From assembly GCA_018065645.1 (NCBI GenBank), contig JAGHSX010000153.1, positions 1 through 43,491 on the forward strand: DNA of 43,491 nt. The letters run 5' to 3'. The number at the start of each line of letters is the position of its first letter. Position 1 is the first letter of the stretch. Shown here in pieces: positions 31,601 through 39,100 of the stretch. Position numbers and translations under genes: made by a program. The notes under the pieces are model-generated. The model did not search any database. It was not told where the DNA came from and saw only the letters and a program-made list of their open reading frames with translations. The stretch comes from Candidatus Scybalousia scybalohippi (GTDB taxonomy: Bacteria > Bacteroidota > Bacteroidia > Bacteroidales > P3).

Positions 31601-33658
31601 GCTGATGCGGAAGAAATGCGAAAGAAGCAAATTCTTGACATTGTGACAGCCGAGAAGCGTTTGTTGACTGCAATAAACGAAATCAAGAATTCAATGCAGG
31701 AACTTGGAAGTTCATTTAGTAATCTTGGAAGTTCATTAGGAGGAGCATGGGGCGATGGCTTTAGTCTCTTAGGAGAAACATTCAGTGCTATGTCTTCTTA
31801 TTGGGATAGTATATCAAAGATTACAAAGGGAGGTTTCTCTGCTGTGACTGGTTACATACAGGCATTCGCAACTACTATCAGTCTTTCTAAGAAATTGTCC
31901 GACGCAGTTTCAGACATGAACTACAAACACTACGAGCGCGATGCTAGAAAGCTGCAGCAGATAAACGAAATGGAACAAGCAGTCCTTGCCTATAATGATG
32001 CAGTTGCAAAAGCGAACCAAAATGAACGCAATTGGTTCTCTGGAGGAACAGAATCAAGCAAAATCAAGGACAATATCGAAAATGCCCGCAATGCAATGTT
32101 TGCCTATCAAGCAACAGCCGCAGAATCGCAGAAGATTTATCAAAACAAAAGCGGAAAGGGTTGGGGTGCTTATTTTGTTGCTGGTTTAGCAACTGCTGCT
32201 GCTACTGTTGCTGCGATATATAGCGGTGGAACTGCATTGACGGCTGCTGCAGGAACTATTGCAGCGATGTGGGAAACCGCTGGTGCTAGTTTTACTGTTG
32301 CAACCATTGCAGGTGCTGCTACTGTTGCTGCTGCGGGTGCTGCTGTAGGATCCGGTATTACAGCAGGCGCTAATGCAATATACAATGCTATAAGTTGTGC
32401 ATCTGGCCAAACGGCTGCTATAAATAATCTTGTGATTGAAACCAAAAAGAGAGACAAAGGTTTTTGGGGTACTGGATGGGGTGGAAACGACCAGGAAACT
32501 CAAAATCTTGTACAATGGTTAAAAGATGCAGGAAAAATAGCAGAAGCATATACAAGTAAGATGTTTGGAAGCATTAGTGATTCTTCTTATAAATCTCTTG
32601 TTGGTTCTTTCAAAGGAAGCAAACTAAAGAAAGCGTTCGCAGAAGCTGCTGCAAAATCTGGAATAACAAACTTCAATTTGTTCGATGAGTTTGGACTCTT
32701 GAATGTTGAACTTGCAAAATCCGTTCTCGAAAACGAGACGATGAGTAGCAAACTTCAAGGACAGACAAAAGATACTCTTGAGGTTTTGTTAAAGTACACA
32801 GAGCAGTATGAAGATGCAATGAATAGTATTAAAGAATCAGTATCAAATTGGTATTCGCCTTTGATTTCTGCAATGAGTGATGGAATCTGGGCTTGGTTCG
32901 ATGAAGGTACTACTGCATTGTATTCATTTAGGAAGGCTGCATCTGACACCTTTAGAAGCATAGCATCGGATATGGTTCAGTATATGCTTATGAATACTAT
33001 ATTTGATGGATTAGACGATCAACTTGCGAAACTTACCGCTGCATGGTCTGGAGGAACAAATGAAGGTTTTAGCACAGAACAATACATTGGAAGCGTTGTT
33101 GATCTTCTTGGTAATGCGGCTGAAAAGTACGAAGAGTTCTCTCCTGTGCTTGAAGGTGTAATTGATGGATTTGAGGCAAAACTAAACAAATATGGCATGT
33201 CGTTACACACTGATTCAGGCAGTTCTATAACAAGTTCTATATCTGGAATGACAGAAGAGACTGCTGACATTCTTGCTGCATACTTGAATGGAATTAGAGG
33301 AGACCTGTCTGCACAGAGATATGCAGTAGAAAGAATCTATGAACTATTGCTTGAAGAAATGGCAGTTAGAGAGGATTCTGCTTTATATTCTCCATCGACG
33401 AGGGCAAATTTAGCACAGGAACTCGAATCCTTAGAGTTGCTAAATCCTTCTGAAAATGAGATTCTTCAGTCGATTGGGTATGAAATGCTTCCTCAGTTAA
33501 GTGCTACTGCAACCGCTCAGTTAAATCAACTGAATCAGCAGACGGAATATTTGAGACAACTAACTTCGATCTCTCAATCAATCCAGTATTCAGTTGATGA
33601 GATACATAGAGATGTGCACAGAGCATCTACGGGAGACGCTCCATTGTATGTAAACTAA
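22676..33658 (+). CDS. Tape measure protein with muramidase-like domain, 3660 aa
   Basis: The rod that sets tail length and is ejected into the host. The first 1300 residues are helical and Lys/Glu/Ala-rich coiled coil. Residues about 1390-1420 hold the TP901-type tape-measure signature (SMISPFTVQDLVKNTKQLSA), followed by GVDFSRIAYEFGQTSARG. A hydrophobic segment lies near 1735-1757 (ANPMTWIMVAVTAILEAAMY). Residues about 2415-2550 form a glucosaminidase/muramidase-like domain with QTGIESTWGRSKLS, E2429 as likely catalytic acid, and YKNYGGIK. A long Ala/Gly-rich hydrophobic stretch spans about 3162-3237. It likely digests peptidoglycan during ejection. At about 0.15 nm per residue the tail would be near 550 nm. 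It begins 43 bp after the chaperone stop. Confidence 0.9.
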   Translation: MDLGSLFYSVGVKLEGDSLRKLYEVEERLRTIPEKKSVSLDIQVAQGINDATTAVKQLNKTFEAAEYSATSLKNILNDVWGKNRTSSGAKTAVKEIANLGNVANEVDKMFSSVASKISENKVNLRNLLTGIFETDTTTSGLEKANANFANASKMMQRYVDEYKSIANVLEVLRSEAGLGKNSTELKTMLGSFGKGKGFGIDNLRNAAEEMQRFVDEYKKYQKEINSDVFVRTDPERAKALRDKMFSNTFFRDSLNSSDGKAAFEAYFDQIAANAIRTQEKIFTVFGKLGENAPASLKVAFDEMVKMMQVLGNNNIEQLHVDTVYIKKFSVATGALVNLRTQIQQYLDETKFNINGNIGDINSGKGRGSSSDKGSSNTRMDAKKKAEFIEDNLPLIERYEKNLGKSFKELDGFDKVVDINERYKIVKNVLEQAKAEWDKQMGSMADKAIEEAKALMKAAGEINRNKSLSPEEKYKQLYSAWSEVDKKLGIYSDRDDAKNILAAITSIKDISSSSLSNDRIKAIEAEVNASQKAKEQVVDDEKVKQLELKKTADAMKAAYEKTGFGSTIEQKVSAVREAIGDKGLLKEALDYFNKTLLFDAKAFEGYAKTEGNESQRIYLQKIAEDAQNAKTAIDLTLDALKKAKTDSDIADKTAGFVKAVVNAGNVIQRARNIEQVYTPSGAETIVQQTEQAKAIEGIGNAADQAAIKVQKMNEALNASVSKQSVDSYGLILSNPTNAFGLFSKDVVNGTSDRFLQTAIDEAENKLKAIREEFQIKKNSNTGTEFEEPFKKMIEQIGGAQSSLASFRRALALVEDPTELSGLAKKFENVAEKINLVISRSDKMATEFQNLHFARGIVGLAGPGTSTSDSISALLSVGESVITAKATNALHEYLNLFQALGDGTYNIKEAENALRKLFTLSGGSNNTFIDAIVELRRGAISEKTKSAIIEELNRSTADIMNSRPELQKKYVEMVRLMEQQRKVALGSLDNRKIYEGMVDTSKDRQELANLTTSIAATKTALYAHHDFPFFNSMEKRIERANAILNTLRFQIEDLESKKATSPSTFTAAEQARLNALNSRFNAVASYKIGKENSIMIGASAGIDEIHAYKQKIAMEESASRVISANIAQTEKENYAIKRRLDAIEDLKKELMMIERLYDSLKKRGEAFKDDGSRTVKANYLAKRGAEIEEKLRKATYTRTETTKDATKGVYSDVLNELKRKIRQYENGIKSVEKSGVRATGLRNVVSDLQKYQRELEKTKRTENKFALDSMLASHSKRISDIINKRKDSIKSDGNALLFARSWDKVSAAAGNASGIFERTLGSTRDRVLSVDNQFSQLGSTIENALSIVGLQQFAHQIITIGGELEKQKLAMGAIFSNESEALEIYNKVSTLSMISPFTVQDLVKNTKQLSAFGIGYNELYETTKRLSDISAAVGVDFSRIAYEFGQTSARGWLDARELRMFSNSGVPLLRKLSEFYSNKEGDIVSTSDVRKRISNREVSFEDVKSVLWEMTDETGEFYKMQEVMAESLAAKYANLENAFNLMLGRMAEGGSGNALKWLAEVLTSLTNNLGYLSVAISSYLVYAAAAKIANKQMTSVISAENVEIIKNEIATKKRNLAYLQLRKNTVGLTKEEQKLLATTKLTNASMVGDLVKSGKLTKEAAAYALAYTDLGRSLQGLSKREILNQINPIFGEKEDKGLRRMIVSFRKGSIVANRFKFAISSLGIAFVSLKNAIVSLLANPMTWIMVAVTAILEAAMYFKNKHEELEEKNRNFVNKGIDGIAKLHKAVEDVYKITNNGQTPFKDLTLSAQEAKETIDGLKETIREFDPIWKKTFNNAFAGIIDPTTGEMNFLSTNSQIEVLSKRVALLEELYKRIAESKTSYKHALEQTDGVFDEGVEKNAKDYQDYVGSLNELLSSKDKDAIFEGTNNLLAEMKTLYEGGVLKESFEGEFDKLISSVENSKNVQSKLYKLLTSSIFLDNSNALIGENSNLYKLFNIFDYKLRGKVDKIQYARKVLSADLDIFASEINKILSKEQLKEDSEEYEALANQYIEIFVSQAQVDDEIKELIRGDLRRKLNLVVSYEYNPGEEPANKIQKDILDSMSNLKPEDVESEYKKYYDKLERGVKSRKEETELAKYIEKEFKDAEDYLKKFTILDKDGNYTEHSRNADLQTEVDNRIKYIEYLRAAAAGLGIELDSKSKKDNKEVEKEITDTMNNLKKAYSEYKKFLSLYGPDAALSKWVQTDRYQREFSSLDIDDIIDYRNALERMYNEAADSGQKEVASKLSDLMIEFDFDVDGKSIEQEISKVKKSVDDEIEQWNFYDALISAGMDRDKARELALSGLTELVQNDSIRALRRQMAEEIKEIRLISGETADGIDNAIKTTMVPKTKTDYIKWTYNRIYEALKGKDFSSNLSDDDVKKFAGYMVMQTGIESTWGRSKLSYAYKNYGGIKLWPGRDKDAALKKQQSKFPNGIGWVEMNNKAGTDPAFYITFGNIDGYISDYLDYMNRKWEAFSGGSDVDSFIKQLFNNPKHPGQVYGTASHYAHTLRNAAKEIDAAIKNLDSSPVQFFEKKYTDSSYGLDVKRITDSIDTLLEMTEDVMRERFGDSADKVKSIVDKYKQKISEVLLSGELEGRISNSTLIDELRKRLKDLTGFSGNAEVLKYMDFEALQDYLKKNGAKSLGKVEAQEAVYIVDKISNLVDTERKSVEQSFLAAYSETESYFKKRTAIFAKANKEISIELKGKNKRQEIIDAISLKAERDAAALDLERWKSIMQNYSLDNIYSKEWISNMEKARELALAGNDKTLIDSINAKYDSQSKVTAFDNWKSNPMVDFIMNNLANSSAKVLSKMNDDLGSLVNKVKELPYEKYKEFVELSSKVFDEKSKNNPFSSIKKSLDDLNTARKEYDNSNWDSKINPLMDIVAKEQLAAEEANSKVAKYAAGLDVDQSKWTEEQQKAYKTLVTSSEEANNRVLKSNQELADAEEMRKKQILDIVTAEKRLLTAINEIKNSMQELGSSFSNLGSSLGGAWGDGFSLLGETFSAMSSYWDSISKITKGGFSAVTGYIQAFATTISLSKKLSDAVSDMNYKHYERDARKLQQINEMEQAVLAYNDAVAKANQNERNWFSGGTESSKIKDNIENARNAMFAYQATAAESQKIYQNKSGKGWGAYFVAGLATAAATVAAIYSGGTALTAAAGTIAAMWETAGASFTVATIAGAATVAAAGAAVGSGITAGANAIYNAISCASGQTAAINNLVIETKKRDKGFWGTGWGGNDQETQNLVQWLKDAGKIAEAYTSKMFGSISDSSYKSLVGSFKGSKLKKAFAEAAAKSGITNFNLFDEFGLLNVELAKSVLENETMSSKLQGQTKDTLEVLLKYTEQYEDAMNSIKESVSNWYSPLISAMSDGIWAWFDEGTTALYSFRKAASDTFRSIASDMVQYMLMNTIFDGLDDQLAKLTAAWSGGTNEGFSTEQYIGSVVDLLGNAAEKYEEFSPVLEGVIDGFEAKLNKYGMSLHTDSGSSITSSISGMTEETADILAAYLNGIRGDLSAQRYAVERIYELLLEEMAVREDSALYSPSTRANLAQELESLELLNPSENEILQSIGYEMLPQLSATATAQLNQLNQQTEYLRQLTSISQSIQYSVDEIHRDVHRASTGDAPLYVN

Positions 33659-33660
33659 AA

Positions 33661-33688
33661 AAACGGAAGGGCGCACACCCTTCCGTTT
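33661..33688. terminator. Bidirectional terminator after the tape measure
   Basis: AAACGGAAGGG (33661-33671) and CCCTTCCGTTT (33678-33688) form a perfect 11-bp stem with a 6-nt loop. A run on the left serves leftward transcripts and the T-rich right arm serves rightward ones. It separates the tape-measure stop from the convergent moron gene. Confidence 0.85.
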
Positions 33689-33698
33689 CTGCTAAATA

Positions 33699-34196
33699 TT
33701 AGCTAAGCAATTTTTTCTTTTGTTGTATGAACTCTTCTTCTGTTATAATGCCTTGTTCTTTCAGTTCTGCGAACTTCTTCAATTCATCAGCAGCAGAATT
33801 TATTTTTTTCTCACTTGGTTCTTCATCCTTCTTTCTTTGGTTGAATATATCTTCTAATACAGCATTTGCAAAACTTAACAAGTCTTTAGCTCCGTACGAT
33901 GGTGACAAAAATATTCGCTCATGATTTGGATCTTTAGTCCATATTGTTAATGTCGGGTATTTTTTTTCATAAAATGTAGTAGAACGAGAACTACTAGAAG
34001 CCGTTAACGCCCCAACAGTTGCACCAACACCTCCAAGCAACAGACCTCCAACTGCAGCTCTTCCTAACATGCTTTCTGTGTTTGTAGTATTTGAACCTAT
34101 TGTATATGAAGTATTTTCTATTTGGCTTCCAATTGTCGCGTAAGTTATATCCGATACTTTTATTAAACAATTTACTGGTTCTGTTTTGTCAAACAT
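33699..34196 (-). CDS. SHOCT-domain protein (moron), 165 aa
   Basis: Encoded against the direction of the late genes between tape measure and lysis genes. The N-terminus is a polar strand region. Residues about 46-66 are Gly/Ala-rich and hydrophobic (AAVGGLLLGGVGATVGALTA). The C-terminal 32 residues (ADELKKFAELKEQGIITEEE and following helix) match the SHOCT motif, a short two-helix module common at C-termini of bacterial proteins and able to mediate oligomerisation. The genes here are likely expressed independently of the lytic programme. An immunity or host-modifying role is possible but unproven. Confidence 0.7.
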   Translation of the reverse strand: MFDKTEPVNCLIKVSDITYATIGSQIENTSYTIGSNTTNTESMLGRAAVGGLLLGGVGATVGALTASSSSRSTTFYEKKYPTLTIWTKDPNHERIFLSPSYGAKDLLSFANAVLEDIFNQRKKDEEPSEKKINSAADELKKFAELKEQGIITEEEFIQQKKKLLS

Positions 34197-34286
34197 AGAA
34201 CCAGTATGTATTATATTAAGACAATTAATAAATATGAGCCCTTTTTCTTTATAGTATTCAAAACAATAATCTATAATGAAAATCTC

Positions 34287-34541
34287 CTAATCAGATTGAC
34301 GTTTACAATCTGACTTTGTAGGGTAATACGAATAACATGGGCCGTATTTATCAAACCTTTCTTCTCTATTACGTGCAGCTTCCTTTCTTGTTTTGTACTG
34401 CTCTTTTATTTCTTTTTCATATTCATCTTGTTTTGCTTTGCATTTTGCGGCTTCTGATTCAGCGTTACGTTTTAACAAACGCTGTAAAATCCAAGGCAAA
34501 ATAACAATTGCAAGAACGATTAGTATTCCTAGTATTCCCAT
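34287..34541 (-). CDS. Small membrane-anchored charged protein, 84 aa
   Basis: An N-terminal membrane helix (LGILIVLAIVILPWILQRLL) is followed by a strongly charged, helical region (AESEAAKCKAKQDEYEKEIK) and a Tyr/Cys-containing end. First gene behind the leftward promoter at 34569-34601, probably cotranscribed with the SHOCT gene. The topology, short outer part and long cytoplasmic helix, resembles i-spanin-like or superinfection-exclusion proteins. No family recognised. Confidence 0.6.
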   Translation of the reverse strand: MGILGILIVLAIVILPWILQRLLKRNAESEAAKCKAKQDEYEKEIKEQYKTRKEAARNREERFDKYGPCYSYYPTKSDCKRQSD

Positions 34542-34568
34542 GAGTTTATTCAGATTATAGTTTACGTT

Positions 34569-34601
34569 GCAAAGGTATTAAAAAAACTCATTAACAACAA
34601 A
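34569..34601 (-). promoter_or_regulatory. Bacteroidetes-type promoter for the moron genes
   Basis: On the minus strand: TTTG (34601-34598), 20 bp, TACCTTTGC (34577-34569). It begins 28 bp ahead of the 84-aa membrane-protein gene and reads leftward to the terminator at 33661-33688. It is divergent from the promoter at 34670-34702. Confidence 0.75.
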
Positions 34602-34669
34602 TAAAATCGCTATAAAATTTACATGTGTGTATAAAAAATAAATAATTATGCTTTAATTTTGAATAAAGT

Positions 34670-34702
34670 TTTGTTGAGTGTATAATTATTCATTATCTTT
34701 GC
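34670..34702 (+). promoter_or_regulatory. Bacteroidetes-type promoter for lysis and tail-tip genes
   Basis: TTTG (34670-34673), 20 bp, TATCTTTGC (34694-34702). The holin gene begins 46 bp later. It would transcribe 34748-43262, whose genes are spaced by 6 bp or less. The -7 box is identical to that of the promoter at 43321-43353. Confidence 0.75.
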
Positions 34703-34747
34703 CACATACAATCAAAATAATGTCAAATTTTATGTTAGGAAACCGAA

Positions 34748-35209
34748 ATGTCAAGTAATGTATATAATGGAGCTGCAGCAGGATTTGGTGCAGTAGCATC
34801 GGCGTTTGTAATAGATGCAATAGGCGAACTCATTCCGTGGCTTATAACGATGACAACAATTATTTTTGCAGATCTTGTCTCTGGCATATTTAAGAGTTAT
34901 AAGCTGAAAGAAAAGATAAGGTTTAGCAAAGCCGTTAGGGACAGTATGGCAAAGTTCTGTACATACTATAGTGTTTGTGTGTGTGCTTGCTTTACTCAAA
35001 TAGCGGCACATACAGACATAAACATTTCTAGAGACACTTGCCTAATAGTTTGCGGAATTGAAGCCATAAGCATTATAGGTAATATTTTACATTGGCATGG
35101 ATATTCTGTTGATTTCAGAAGTGTAATAGCATTCTTTTTTGCAAAAAAATTTGGCACGACGAAAGATGTAGTTGAAGATATGATAACAGAAGTAAAACAA
35201 AAAATTTAA
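34748..35209 (+). CDS. Holin, 153 aa
   Basis: The protein has hydrophobic segments at about residues 14-40 (AFVIDAIGELIPWLITMTTI...), 73-90 (CTYYSVCVCACFTQ) and 97-120 (LIVCGIEAISIIGNIL). The ADLVSGIFKSYK motif after the first segment and the KAVRDSMAKFC motif are typical of Bacteroidetes phage holins. It would permeabilise the inner membrane and start lysis. It is followed 6 bp later by the DUF5675 gene, a common holin-lysin pairing. Confidence 0.8.
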   Translation: MSSNVYNGAAAGFGAVASAFVIDAIGELIPWLITMTTIIFADLVSGIFKSYKLKEKIRFSKAVRDSMAKFCTYYSVCVCACFTQIAAHTDINISRDTCLIVCGIEAISIIGNILHWHGYSVDFRSVIAFFFAKKFGTTKDVVEDMITEVKQKI

Positions 35210-35215
35210 TACGAT

Positions 35216-35671
35216 ATGGAATTAAAGTTAGTACGACTGTACAAAAAGGAGGATTATACTATAGGTAGATTGTATATTAATGGAGTCTATATTTGTGACA
35301 CATTAGAGGATAAAGTGCGCGTATTGAAGAGTATAAAAGACAAGGTATATGGCAAGACTGCGATTCCTTATGGCAGATACGAAATCACGATGAATGTACG
35401 GTCTGAAAAGTATCTAAAAAAGGCTAAAAGCGATTCATATTATTCTACATTCTGTGGGTTTATGCCAAGGTTTATCAATGTTCCATTCTTTGATGCGATT
35501 TTGATACATCCAGGATCAACGTCAGAGGACTCACTTGGATGTATTCTTGTTGGATATAACAAAGAAAAGGGCAAACTATCAAACAGCAGAGAAGCATTCT
35601 CGAATGTTTGGAGCCGTCTTAATAATGCAAGTAAGGCTGGAGAGCAGATAGTAATATCAATTACAGACTAA
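35216..35671 (+). CDS. DUF5675 protein, candidate endolysin, 151 aa
   Basis: Resembles DUF5675: GRLYINGVYICDTLED at 18-33, a PYGRYEITMN strand, and the motif AILIHPGSTSEDSLGCILVG near residues 99-118. The HPG...GC pattern is reminiscent of L,D-transpeptidase active sites, where His and Cys act on peptidoglycan. Next to the holin it is the best candidate for the phage lysin, because no other cell-wall hydrolase gene is found here apart from the domain inside the tape measure. Enzyme activity is inferred from context. The next gene starts immediately after its stop. Confidence 0.7.
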   Translation: MELKLVRLYKKEDYTIGRLYINGVYICDTLEDKVRVLKSIKDKVYGKTAIPYGRYEITMNVRSEKYLKKAKSDSYYSTFCGFMPRFINVPFFDAILIHPGSTSEDSLGCILVGYNKEKGKLSNSREAFSNVWSRLNNASKAGEQIVISITD

Positions 35672-36169
35672 ATGCGTATGGCAAAAGATAGCACAATCAT
35701 CATACAAAAAGACAAGTCAAATACATCTGTTGATATTGAAGATAGATTCGGTATTGTAGTTGTCGAAATGCCTTTGATAATTCCAACTGAGATAAAAGAA
35801 GTTTTTGAGCAGAATTATCCAGACGAAGACGGAGTTGATGTTTACAACAGTAACGACGGAGTAAAGTTTGACAAATACACAATCAATATACAGATGGGTA
35901 TAAAGGGAAAGATTTCATACTGCAATAGTAATTTGAAGAATTTCTTGGATTATATTACATCAACAGACGGAACTCTTTTCTCGTTTTACTCTCCGTGGGT
36001 GTGTGATGGCAAAGCCGGTTCGTACTTTGGAGGAGTATCTGACTTCGATTATTTTAGGGACGACACTGGAGAATCATTCATGATATTTAATATGTCGATA
36101 GTAGTAACAAAACCAAAGAGTAGCGTTACTTTGTTAAGTAATGGCAATCTTTCTATAAATCAACTATAA
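35672..36169 (+). CDS. Probable distal tail (Dit-like) protein, 165 aa
   Basis: Precedes the large tail hub, where distal-tail proteins are normally encoded. The protein is beta-rich: SIIIQKD-like start, then IDRFGIVVVEMPLIIPTEIK, SNLKNFLDYI and SFYSPWVCDGKAGSYFGG. ATG at 35672 directly follows the previous stop; an ATG at 35678 would give MAKDS and is equally plausible. It is followed 1 bp later by the hub gene. Assignment is by position, with weak sequence support. Confidence 0.5.
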   Translation: MRMAKDSTIIIQKDKSNTSVDIEDRFGIVVVEMPLIIPTEIKEVFEQNYPDEDGVDVYNSNDGVKFDKYTINIQMGIKGKISYCNSNLKNFLDYITSTDGTLFSFYSPWVCDGKAGSYFGGVSDFDYFRDDTGESFMIFNMSIVVTKPKSSVTLLSNGNLSINQL

Positions 36170-36170
36170 T

Positions 36171-39100
36171 ATGGCAAAAAACACATTTCCGATTTACTCG
36201 AAGAATGGAGAAACCATAAGAGGATACGCCAATAAACTTACTTATTCTGGCGATAGAATGGGTGACGAATATGTAACTCTTTCTGTAAATTCTTCTATTC
36301 CGATAAATTTTGAAATTGGAGATTATATAGAGTATAGAGCAGAGCGATTCTATATATCAAAGCGTCCATCTTGCAAGAAAACCTCCCGTTATGGAACGAG
36401 AGGTGATTCTTTTGTTTATGATTCAGTTAAATTTTGGCCTGCATCATACGAATTGAAACGCATGGAAATGCGCGATGTAGTTTACAAAAGGCCAGGAGAG
36501 GAATCTCATGTTACAAGCAATACGCTTGTTACTCTTATGCCAAGTTTTCAGTTCTATTCTCTATCTGTAAAGGATGTTGCAGAGAGGATAAAAGCAAATC
36601 TTGACAGAGAGTTCAAAGGAGGAAACGAATGGACTATTCGCGTATTGTGCTTATCCGACGAGGTTGATCCGGACACAGGCAAACCGAAAAGCTGTTACTA
36701 TCTTTTGAATAGACCTGATGGAAGTGCTGGATTTGATGATAACTACGATAGCAACTATCACTATCAGGCAATAGGAGAAAAGAATATACTAGTTGATATA
36801 TCATCACAAAAAGTTTGGTCAGTTCTATCAGATGTTATTGTTTCTCAATTTAAGGTAAATTTCATAGTAAAAGGAAGAACGATAACAATAGGAAGTGAAG
36901 GCATATCATACGAAAAGTACTTTGGCCATACAGAACTAATGTATGGTCTAAATAATGGTGCTGTATCTTTGGAGGCAATACCAGAAGAATCCGAAGATGG
37001 GTTATACACAAGACTATACGCGTATGGAAATACTACAAACCTTCCATCTCGTTACTATCAGCGTGCGTTCGTCGAGTATTACGCTCCATTCTCGTCTTCT
37101 GTAAAGGTATTCAATGGAAGTAATGAATTTTACTCAGCGCGAGTAAAAGGATTTATTATGTCTTCTGCGTTTTCTAAGGCAGGAGATTGCGACGAGTATA
37201 AAGAAGTGTTTGAAGCAAACACTACCAGGAAGATACGAGCTTCTTTTAACGGAGAAATACATAAGTTCTATGTTACTCCATCTGGAGAATACACGTATTT
37301 TACCCCTATTGAAATTGAAGACAAAGATCTATTCAAAGAATATTGTATTGAGGTTGGAATGACAACTTCTTCGTTTACACTATCTGTTGGAAAAAATGTA
37401 AGAGAAGACGTTGATGTTGATGCTTTCTATCAATATAATAAGAAGATAACAATAAATGGACGAGAGTGGACTATTAATGACGTAAATAAGAAATACAACT
37501 TTATAGAAATTGTAACAGGTAGAAATGTTGTATTCAATGATGGCGATCTTTTAGAGAATGTAAATCATCAATTTGATAGTAAAAGTGAGGTTCAGGGATA
37601 TTACATCAAAAAGATTTATAAGATAGTCCAAACAAGTGCTTCTTGTTTGCAGAAAATCTACATAGAGGTAAGATATTTGAATCACTTTCCTCTTAATCCA
37701 AATATTCTTTATGGTATTCCTAGTGAAATTCAATGCGAAGGTATAAAATACAATATATCGTATAAAGGAGGAAAGTTCTACTCTCAATACGACGCACCTA
37801 CTCGCGGTGGAATAGCAACAGGAATGGTTCCAGAGAACATAAGCCTAAACGATATAGATAAAAGCAAGTTCTCTAGCGATAGCGAATACAACTCGTTTAT
37901 TGAAAATGCGACATCAATTACAATAGACGATGTAGTAACTACTTATACAAAGTATAGTGATTATCCAAAAGATGATGATTCTGCACATACACATAAACTG
38001 GTTGCAGTTGGAGGATATGTAAAATCAGATTGGCCCGTAAAATGGACTACTATTCCAGGGAATGTTAGCGTTCCAAACAATGTTAATGTTTTGAATCTGA
38101 TGTTACCAGGATTCCCAGACCGTTCTTTGAAGGATTATATCGAGAACAAATACACTCCTTTGAACGTAATGTTCACATACGTAGGTAATGTTAAGAAGGT
38201 TATTGGAAGAAAGCCTTCTTTTGCGCTGTCTGTTGTATCGCCGTTTGACAATCAGGTGTTTTATATAACAAGCAAAGGAAAGAGATACAAGTTCGAAACA
38301 GAATACAGAATAGACGAAAATTACCCAAAAGAAGGTAAAAGATACTTTGTTATACAGTATCTAGAGAACGATATTGCAGAGTTGTTCAAGTTTGGAGCAA
38401 AGATAGAATGCGGACAAATCGGATTCAACGAACAAGATGCCGGGAAACTGGCAGAAATGAATTCTGTTAGATTTGAAGATGACTATATTAAGAATTTGAG
38501 ATTTGAAACAAATCTCCCTTATTCAGAATTGTACTTAGAAGACTCTATAAAGGTTGTAAATACCGAAATTAATGGAGAAGGACAACATTTCGAATACGAT
38601 GATATATATGACGAATGGGTCATTTATGGAGTTAAAAAGGGTGATGAGGATGAAATAATAAGAAATTATAGTAACGAAAAACCAATATTCAAAATAGCTT
38701 CAGGAATCACAGACGCATCTCTCCTTCCTGAAGATTTCGTTATTTGCGAGACTGTACATTCAGATATTATTGCATCAGATAATCCTAACAATCCATACAT
38801 AGAGAGCTCAAACACAGAAAAAATAGGCTTGTATGAAAAGAGTGTAATATTTGACGGTTCAGTTGAAGGATATGATGATATTTATCCATCAATAAAAGAG
38901 ACAACGTTCAAGCAGATTCGAGACGCAGGATATGATATTCCTGATGCTATGGATAACGGAGATTATGCTGATGAAGATCGAGTAGATTCTATAGCAGAAG
39001 CAGTACCGATAGAGGATGATGGATTGTTTGACGATCTAGATGGCGACGGAGTTGCTTCAACAATTCCAGAGCAGGACAGTTTCTTTGTTGTAAGAATAAA

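Noticed and set aside
34291..34312. Hairpin TCAGATTG...CAATCTGA as a terminator
   Set aside because: It lies inside the 3' end of the 84-aa gene and lacks a clear T tract, so I did not annotate it.
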